Shown: positions 14,967 to 19,682 of the stretch, piece by piece
How positions within the stretch are numbered: the first letter of the stretch is position 1
How the letters are laid out: each line of letters opens with the position of its first letter
NCBI GenBank assembly: GCA_964571275.1
Contig: CAZNCQ010000125.1
Coordinates: 1-19,682 of the forward strand
Origin: DASRQZ01 sp964571275
GTDB taxonomy: Bacteria > Myxococcota_A > Polyangia > Fen-1088
Reading direction: 5' to 3'
Length of the DNA: 19,682 bases
The notes under the pieces: model-generated
Databases searched by the model: none
What the model saw: only the letters and a program-made list of their open reading frames with translations
Told to the model about the DNA's origin: nothing
Translations under genes and position numbers: made by a program

Positions 14967-16063
14967 TCGTCACTGCTGGGCTCGGCCGATTGGGATCCGC
15001 CGGTCGTCTCGGCCGGCGCCGCGCTCTCCTTCTCGTCGCTGTCCTTGTCCTCCGCGGGGCGCGCCTTCCCCGCCTTGCCACGCTCCGCCTTCGCGAGCTT
15101 GCCGCGCTTGCGGCCCGGGATGAGCGGCGCCGACCCCAGCGGCGCGCCGACGGGAGCGACGGTGTTCACCATCCCGACCTCGCTGCCGTCGACGGGCACG
15201 CGCAGCGGCCAGAGCGCGATCAGCGGCTCGGGATCGATGTAGCGCTCGGGCCAGTCCTTGCCCGGCCGCACCGCGATCGTGAAATGCAGGTGCGGCCCCG
15301 ACTCCTTCACGCCGGTGTCGCCGAGCAGACCGATCACGTCGCCGCTCTTCACGATCGAGCCCCGCTCGAGGCCGCGCGGGATCGCCGCCAGGTGAAAGTA
15401 CTGCGTGAACACGGTGCCGCCGCGATGCGAGAGGCGCACGAACTGCCCGCCGCGATCCGGGTTCACACCGCGCTTGACCCAGTCGACGACGCCATCGTGA
15501 ACGGCGTGCACGTGCTCGCCCCAGATCTCGCCGCCGAGGTCGACGCCGCAGTGGCCGTTGCGGCACTCCGCCGGGCGATCACCGGGCCGCGCGGCGCCGA
15601 ACACGCGCGAGTCGCGGATCGGCATGCGGCGGAACGGACCGGCCAGCGGGTGAATCCAGGTGTCGCGCCCCAGCGCCGCGAGCGCGGCGGCGTCGCTCTC
15701 CCAGTCGGGACCGAGCCATCCGTCGGGCAGCGGCGCCGGCCCCCCGGTGTTGTGGGCGGCGCCGAGCATCGCCACCATCGTGGCGCGCGTCGCCTGCCGG
15801 GGCTTCGCCGCCCGCGGCGGTCCCTGGTGGGGCGCCAGGTAGGCGCCCGCAAAGATGATGCCGATGGTGAGGTGCCGCACCGACCGCCGGCGCTCGGCCC
15901 AGCGCTCCCGACGGTGCGCGCGCGCGACGGCCTGGGAACACTCCCGGGAACACAGAACGTAGAAAGACGACGCTTCGGCTCGTACGAACCGCCCCTCTAG
16001 GAGCGGGCTTTGGCACAGGCCACAAACGTCGGCTCCCTCAATCGTGGGTGAGGAGTCGACCAT
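14963..16063 (-). CDS. Zinc-ribbon, membrane-anchored M23 (LytM) peptidoglycan endopeptidase
   Basis: 366 residues. Four-Cys ribbon (Cys14, Cys17, Cys38, Cys42), one membrane helix (about 63-77), linker, then an M23/LytM domain with the full set of active-site residues: His171 and Asp175 (GHCGVD), His224 (YFHL), His258 and His260 (HLHF). A charged Lys/Ala/Glu-rich tail (318-366) follows. The predicted topology puts the ribbon in the cytoplasm and the protease in the periplasm. It should cut peptide cross-links in the wall. The first gene of a coupled pair with the degenerate paralogue at 13977-14966; strong local similarity (GHCGVDLGGE-WGEHV, VFTQYFHLA-IPR, GDVIGL-GDTG) shows a tandem duplication. 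The start ATG 16063 has no strong ribosome site. The 241 bp upstream carry inverted repeats. Confidence 0.88.
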   Translation of the reverse strand: MVDSSPTIEGADVCGLCQSPLLEGRFVRAEASSFYVLCSRECSQAVARAHRRERWAERRRSVRHLTIGIIFAGAYLAPHQGPPRAAKPRQATRATMVAMLGAAHNTGGPAPLPDGWLGPDWESDAAALAALGRDTWIHPLAGPFRRMPIRDSRVFGAARPGDRPAECRNGHCGVDLGGEIWGEHVHAVHDGVVDWVKRGVNPDRGGQFVRLSHRGGTVFTQYFHLAAIPRGLERGSIVKSGDVIGLLGDTGVKESGPHLHFTIAVRPGKDWPERYIDPEPLIALWPLRVPVDGSEVGMVNTVAPVGAPLGSAPLIPGRKRGKLAKAERGKAGKARPAEDKDSDEKESAAPAETTGGSQSAEPSSDE

Positions 16064-16118
16064 GCCGTGGGAAACGCTCTCTCGGCAGCGCTGGACGCTA
16101 GCTTAGCAAGGTCTCGGC

Positions 16119-16136
16119 GATCATCACGCGATGATC
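16119..16136. repeat. Short inverted repeat upstream of the M23 pair
   Basis: GATCATC (16119-16125) and GATGATC (16130-16136) are perfect 7-bp inverted arms around ACGC. It lies about 56-73 bp upstream of the M23 gene start, where a dimeric regulator could bind or the leader RNA could fold. The function is inferred from position only. Confidence 0.35.
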
Positions 16137-16184
16137 TTCGAATCGTGAAAAAGTCTGGGCGCGCCGCGTGCATAGCGGCAAGAC

Positions 16185-16249
16185 TGGCACGCCATTTTCT
16201 TGCGGTCGTCAAGATTTGGGTAAACCAGAACACTCTCGCAGGCGTGCCA
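16185..16249. promoter_or_regulatory. 9-bp perfect inverted repeat, possible operator
   Basis: TGGCACGCC (16185-16193) and GGCGTGCCA (16241-16249) are perfect inverted arms 47 bp apart, in the intergenic region between the winged-helix regulator gene and the M23 pair. The DNA between the arms is less GC-rich than its surroundings, as expected of a promoter. It could be a two-site operator for the M23 operon. Confidence 0.35.
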
Positions 16250-16304
16250 ACGGCGTCAAAGGCCGAGGGCCCAGGTCCGAACCCTATCAAGAATGCGATT
16301 GCCG

Positions 16305-16736
16305 CTAGGCGTGCGCCTGGTGTTCATCAATGATGACGCCTTCGCCAGCGTCGCCGACGAACTGGAAGCCGCGGCCGCGCACGGTCCGCACCACGCTACC
16401 GAGCCGCCCGAGCTTTCGACGCAAGTTCGAGACGTGGACGCGCATGAGCGAGCTCTGCGCCTGATAGGCACTGCCCGCGACCGACTGAAAGAGCTCCTCC
16501 TGCGAGACGACGCGCGGCGCGCTTCGCATCAAGTAGGCGAGCGTGTCGAACTCCATGCACGTGAGCGCGACCGCGTGCCCCGCGGCGCGCACGGTGAACT
16601 CGTCGAAGGAGATCTCGATCCGTCCGAGTGCGAGATAGCGATCGTCGGACGAGCGATCGTCGGACGAGCGATCGAGGCGCGACGCAGACGGCGACGCATC
16701 GCCGTCCACAGTTACCGACTCACCCCGCGATCCCAT
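16305..16736 (-). CDS. OmpR/PhoB-type winged-helix regulator lacking a receiver domain
   Basis: 143 residues. After a Ser/Asp/Arg-rich N-terminus (1-33) comes a complete winged-helix DNA-binding domain of the OmpR/PhoB class (about 36-127): AVALTCMEFDTLAYLMRS, the recognition-helix region SSLMRVHVSNLRRKLG and the wing RTVRGRGFQF. It has no receiver domain, so phosphorylation cannot switch it in the usual way. The start at 16736 is supported by GGAGGG 7 bases upstream; the frame is open further but lacks ribosome sites. Residues 23-33 (RSSDDRSSDDR) come from a 15-bp tandem repeat. It is divergent from the hybrid kinase at 16883 across 146 bp, so they probably form a regulatory unit; it also lies upstream of the M23 pair on the same strand, making that operon a candidate target. 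Confidence 0.87.
   Translation of the reverse strand: MGSRGESVTVDGDASPSASRLDRSSDDRSSDDRYLALGRIEISFDEFTVRAAGHAVALTCMEFDTLAYLMRSAPRVVSQEELFQSVAGSAYQAQSSLMRVHVSNLRRKLGRLGSVVRTVRGRGFQFVGDAGEGVIIDEHQAHA
16638..16674. repeat. 15-bp in-frame tandem repeat
   Basis: The unit GCGATCGTCGGACGA occurs at 16638-16652 and 16653-16667, followed by a 7-bp partial copy. It encodes the doubled RSSDD of the winged-helix regulator's disordered N-terminus. Fifteen bases keep the frame, so copy number could vary without breaking the protein. Confidence 0.8.
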
Positions 16737-16787
16737 TTCCCGTCCCTCCTGTGACGCGACCCTAGCGGCCACGCCCGCGCGCCATAA

Positions 16788-16805
16788 GGGCAAGCTTTTT
16801 TGCCC
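16788..16805. promoter_or_regulatory. Hairpin in the divergent regulator/kinase promoter region
   Basis: GGGCAA (16788-16793) and TTGCCC (16800-16805) form a perfect 6-bp inverted repeat with a T-rich loop, followed by a run of C. It lies between the divergent starts at 16736 and 16883. It may be an operator or a leader-RNA hairpin of the kinase gene. Confidence 0.3.
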
Positions 16806-16882
16806 CCCCCCGCGCCTCGGCCAGAGGCCGCCGGTTTCGCGCCGCGCCATCCGCCGCGAATCGGGATAACATCGAGCCTCCC

Positions 16883-18889
16883 GTGCCTTCTCCGCCCCCG
16901 CCCGACTGGTACCTGCGCCTGGACCGCGCGCTGCAAGTCGAGGACGCGGAGCAGGCACGGACCCAGGCGCGGGCGCTGCTCGACGATATCCGCGAGGAAC
17001 AGGCGCGCGTGCGCGAGCGCCTGGACATGCTGTCGTCCGCGTCCTTCGAAGGGATCATGGTCCACGTCGACGGTGCGGTGATCGACGTCAACGACCGGTT
17101 GTGCGAGATGGTCGGCTACGCGCGCGAGGAGATGCTCGGTCCGGAGCCGATGCGGCGCTCCATCGCCCCCGAGGATCTGCCGGCGGTGATCGAGCGTGTC
17201 GCCAGCCACTACGAGGGCGCCTACGTCATCACCGCCATCCGCAAGGACGGCTCGCGGTTCCGCGCGGAGATCCAGGCCAAGCAGGGCCACATCGGCGACC
17301 GCCCGGTGCGCGTCGCCGCTTTCCGCGACGTCACCGAACGCGAGCGCACGCACGCATTGCTGCGTGAGAGCGAGCAGCGCTTTCGCGATCTCGCACGCAC
17401 CGCGTTCGACTTCACCGTCTTCAGCCGCGACGGCATCGTCGTCGGCGTCGACGGCGACCCGGCGCCGATCATCGGCGTCACCAGCGCGCAGATGATCGGC
17501 CGGCCGATCCTGGACTTCACCGCGCCGTCGGCGCAGCCGATCGTGCGCCAGCAGATCCAGAGCGGACGCGTCGGCCCCTACGAGGCGGTCGCGGTCCACA
17601 GCAACGGCGACGTCGTGCCGGTGTCGTGCGTCGTCGCGGCGACCACGCTCGATGGCCAGCCGGCGCGCGCCGCCGGGTTGCGCGACCTGCGCCTGGTGCG
17701 CCACCTCGAGGCCGAGCGGCGCGCGCTGGAGCAGCGCCTGCAGCGCGCGCAGCGCCTGGATAGCCTCGGCGTGCTCGCGGGCGGCATCGCGCACGACTTC
17801 AACAACCTGCTCGCCGGCGTGCTCGGCAACGCCGACCTGCTGCGCGAGATGGTCGTCAGCCGCGAGGAGCGCGAGATCGCGGAGGCGATCGTCGTCGCCG
17901 CGCAGCGCGCCGCCGCGCTGACGCGCCAGATGCTCGCCTACGCCGGCCAGCGGGATCTCGGCCGGCGCGAGCCGGTCGACGTCGGCGATCTCGTGGGCGA
18001 GCTCCGCACGCTCCTCGGCGCGACGCTGTCGAAGAAGGCGCAGCTCGAGCTGGCCGTCGACGCGCGCAGCGTCGTGGCCGGCGACCGCGCCACGCTGACC
18101 CAGGTCCTGATGAACCTGCTCACCAACGCGTCGGACGCGCTCGGCGACCAGGCCGGGATCATCCGCGTCGTCACGCGCCGGATCTCCGACCCCGACGCGC
18201 GCTGGGAGAGCGCGCTCGGCGCCACGGTGCGCCCGGGCGATTGGGTGTTGATCGAGGTGCGCGATACCGGCTGCGGCATGGACGAAGCCACGCGCGGGCG
18301 TGTGTTCGAGCCGTTCTTCTCGACCAAGGAGCGCGGCCACGGGCTGGGGCTGGCCGCCTGCCTGGGCATCGTGTCGGCCCACGGCGGCGCGGTGCTGGTC
18401 GAGAGCGAGGTCGGGCGCGGCAGCTGCTTCTCCGTGCTGCTGCCCGCGGGTGACGACGAGCGCACCGCCGCCGAACGGCCGGCGGCCGCGCGCCCCAGCC
18501 GCCCGTGCAAGGTGCTGATCGTCGACGACGAACCGCTGGTGCGCAAGCAGCTGCGCCGTACGCTGGAGCTGCGCGGCTACACCGTGGCGGAGGCCGCCAA
18601 CGGCCGCAGCGCGCTGTCGATCGTCGACGAGGTGCGCCCCGACGTCGTCATCCTGGACATGACCATGCCCGACATCGACGGCGCGGAGGTGCTGCGGCGC
18701 CTGCGCGCGGCCGGCTCGCGTGTGCCGGTGATCGTGTCGTCGGGCTACCTCGACGTGTCGGTCGAGCGGAAGCTCGCGCGCGGCGAGTTCCAGGGCTTCC
18801 TCGCCAAGCCGTACGGCGCGAGCGACCTGGCGGCGGCGATCGAGCGCGCGCTGGCGTCCGTCAGCGATCCGGCGCCGGCCCGCACTTGA
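16883..18889 (+). CDS. Soluble hybrid histidine kinase (PAS-PAS-HisKA-HATPase-REC)
   Basis: 668 residues, no membrane helix. A coiled-coil N-terminus (about 12-50), PAS domains (about 50-155 and 163-270), HisKA with phospho-acceptor His304 in GIAHDFNNLLAG, HATPase with N box NLLTNASDAL (Asn411/Asn415), DTGCGMD (461-467), FEPFFSTK and GHGLGL, and a C-terminal receiver (542-660) with Asp548/Asp549, phospho-acceptor Asp592 in VVILDMTMPDIDG, Ser619/620 and Lys642. The HDFNN variety is common in PAS-rich kinases. There is no output domain, so phosphate must go to another protein, through an Hpt protein or a distant regulator. GTG 16883 is the likely start. It is divergent from a receiver-less winged-helix gene. 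The 3' end overlaps the convergent amidohydrolase gene by 29 bp. Confidence 0.92.
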   Translation: MPSPPPPDWYLRLDRALQVEDAEQARTQARALLDDIREEQARVRERLDMLSSASFEGIMVHVDGAVIDVNDRLCEMVGYAREEMLGPEPMRRSIAPEDLPAVIERVASHYEGAYVITAIRKDGSRFRAEIQAKQGHIGDRPVRVAAFRDVTERERTHALLRESEQRFRDLARTAFDFTVFSRDGIVVGVDGDPAPIIGVTSAQMIGRPILDFTAPSAQPIVRQQIQSGRVGPYEAVAVHSNGDVVPVSCVVAATTLDGQPARAAGLRDLRLVRHLEAERRALEQRLQRAQRLDSLGVLAGGIAHDFNNLLAGVLGNADLLREMVVSREEREIAEAIVVAAQRAAALTRQMLAYAGQRDLGRREPVDVGDLVGELRTLLGATLSKKAQLELAVDARSVVAGDRATLTQVLMNLLTNASDALGDQAGIIRVVTRRISDPDARWESALGATVRPGDWVLIEVRDTGCGMDEATRGRVFEPFFSTKERGHGLGLAACLGIVSAHGGAVLVESEVGRGSCFSVLLPAGDDERTAAERPAAARPSRPCKVLIVDDEPLVRKQLRRTLELRGYTVAEAANGRSALSIVDEVRPDVVILDMTMPDIDGAEVLRRLRAAGSRVPVIVSSGYLDVSVERKLARGEFQGFLAKPYGASDLAAAIERALASVSDPAPART

Positions 18890-19682
18890 CGAGCTCGGTC
18901 GTGGGCGAGAACTCCTCGGACAGCTTCTTGTCGTCGTACTTGTGCAGCTCGGAGACGATCTTTCCGCGCAGGTCGTCGTAGCGCTCGTTGAGCAGGTCCG
19001 ACGACGACGCGCCCGACTGGGCGACGCACGCGAACTTGTTGACGCCGCAGATGTCCAGCGAATCGCACGCCGGCGTGGATTGCGCGAGCGACTTGAGCGC
19101 CATGTCGCCGTAGAGGAGCTTGCCGCCGACGACGACCATGCGCACGTCCTTGGGCGTCGCCGCGAGGATCGCGTCGTAGGGTTTGCCGCGATCGCCGCCG
19201 ACCACCACCAGGTCGGCCTTGTGGCCGTAAGAGAGCTCGCCGAGCGAGGTCGAGAGGCCAATCACCTTGGCGGCGTTCTTGGTCGCCATCTGCACGAGCG
19301 TCCGCGGCGTCAGCACGTCGCCCCACTCGGTGTTGTCGATCTGATCGGCGAAGCGCAGCTCGTCGAGCAGGTTCTGCGAGCCGGTGATCGACCAGTCGGT
19401 GCCGATGGCGACGGTGATCCCCTTTTCGATCGCCGCCGGGATGTCGGCGGTCTTCGAGAGATCGACGCCGTGTCCGTAGAACGACACGTTGGACCGGGGC
19501 AGCCAGATGAGGTTCATGCCGTGCGCCACCATCTCGGCGAGCTCGCGGTCCTGCAGCGCCGCGCCGTTGACGATCGTGGTCTTGGGCGACAGCAGGCAGC
19601 CGTGCGGCGACGTGGCGTCGGCCAGGCGCTGGAACTCCTTGCGCGCGATGTCGTCGGTGCCGTCGCCGATCTGCACGAGATA
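18861..19682 (-). CDS. Amidohydrolase-like protein with altered metal site (5' truncated by window)
   Basis: The frame is open to the window edge (YLVQIGDG...), so the N-terminus with the first metal motif lies outside. The visible 273 residues match the C-terminal half of TRZ/ATZ-type amidohydrolases: SPRSN-like LPRSNVSFYG, DIPAAIEKGITVAIGTDWS with the conserved Asp (base 19395-19397), and an ADLVVVGGD/YDAILAATPKDVRMVVVGG strand pattern. Two sites where this family, from memory, has metal-binding His are changed: VQIGDG (Gln, 19671-19673) instead of HxGEG, and TIVNGAAL (Asn, 19566-19568) instead of VHGxAL. A C-terminal extension with five Cys follows (PACDSLDICGVNKFACV plus VKCGP), suggesting an exported, possibly lipid-anchored protein. 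It is probably catalytically weak or inactive, or uses another chemistry. Confidence 0.8.
   Translation of the reverse strand, partial: YLVQIGDGTDDIARKEFQRLADATSPHGCLLSPKTTIVNGAALQDRELAEMVAHGMNLIWLPRSNVSFYGHGVDLSKTADIPAAIEKGITVAIGTDWSITGSQNLLDELRFADQIDNTEWGDVLTPRTLVQMATKNAAKVIGLSTSLGELSYGHKADLVVVGGDRGKPYDAILAATPKDVRMVVVGGKLLYGDMALKSLAQSTPACDSLDICGVNKFACVAQSGASSSDLLNERYDDLRGKIVSELHKYDDKKLSEEFSPTTELVKCGPAPDR

Noticed and set aside
16185..16204. Possible sigma-54 promoter (TGGCAC ... TTGC)
   Set aside because: The GG and GC elements are 14 bases apart instead of the required 10.
16712..19261. Long minus-strand open frame antisense to the hybrid kinase
   Set aside because: Repeated low-complexity RRR/HDD segments and no domain; the kinase on the other strand has every expected motif.

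Overview
This is a GC-rich bacterial window packed with two-component sensors, lipoproteins and secreted proteins. The best clue to the host is the protein at 8103-10805. It ends in a Gly-Cys-Gly-Cys motif, one membrane helix and five arginines, the MYXO-CTERM type of surface-sorting tail, and it carries two MopE-like Asp-rich metal-binding motifs. With the Asp/Ala/Gly-rich lipoprotein linkers and the many sensor kinases, this points to Myxococcota (a myxobacterium or close relative). That assignment is inference. No rRNA, tRNA, CRISPR array, transposase or phage gene is visible.

Layout. 1-117 is the 3' end of a gene entering from the left, followed by about 390 bp of weakly coding, probably decayed DNA and a DUF7684-like protein (508-978). 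A Cys-rich lipoprotein (1057-1749, minus) and a membrane-tailed cupredoxin (1836-2348, minus) come next. Divergent from the cupredoxin is an FG-GAP/UnbV-type surface lipoprotein (2522-4508, plus) broken by a frameshift near 3125-3140. A five-helix membrane protein (4517-5062, minus) precedes a tight plus-strand operon of peroxiredoxin, DsbA-like thiol oxidoreductase and HdeD-like membrane protein (5207-6939), which looks like a redox/envelope stress unit. On the minus strand, 6946-7083 is a severed copy of the 3' end of the neighbouring lipoprotein gene (7189-8022), which lies downstream of the 900-residue MYXO-CTERM protein.

Signalling and cell wall. 10866-13811 (minus) is a membrane kinase joining a periplasmic substrate-binding-like sensor, PAS domains, an Hpt domain and a CheA-like ATPase. 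13977-16063 (minus) is a translationally coupled tandem pair of paralogues, each with a four-Cys TRASH-like zinc ribbon, one membrane helix and an outward-facing M23 (LytM) domain. The upstream member keeps all metal ligands; the downstream member has Thr in place of the last zinc-binding His. 16305-16736 (minus) is a winged-helix regulator without receiver domain, divergent from a soluble hybrid histidine kinase (16883-18889, plus). An amidohydrolase-like protein with two apparently lost metal ligands (18861 to the window end, minus) converges on the kinase and overlaps it by 29 bp.

The most unusual items are the zinc-ribbon/M23 enzyme-pseudoenzyme pair, the degenerate amidohydrolase, the LecA-like module in the MYXO-CTERM protein, and the receiver-less regulator facing an output-less hybrid kinase.
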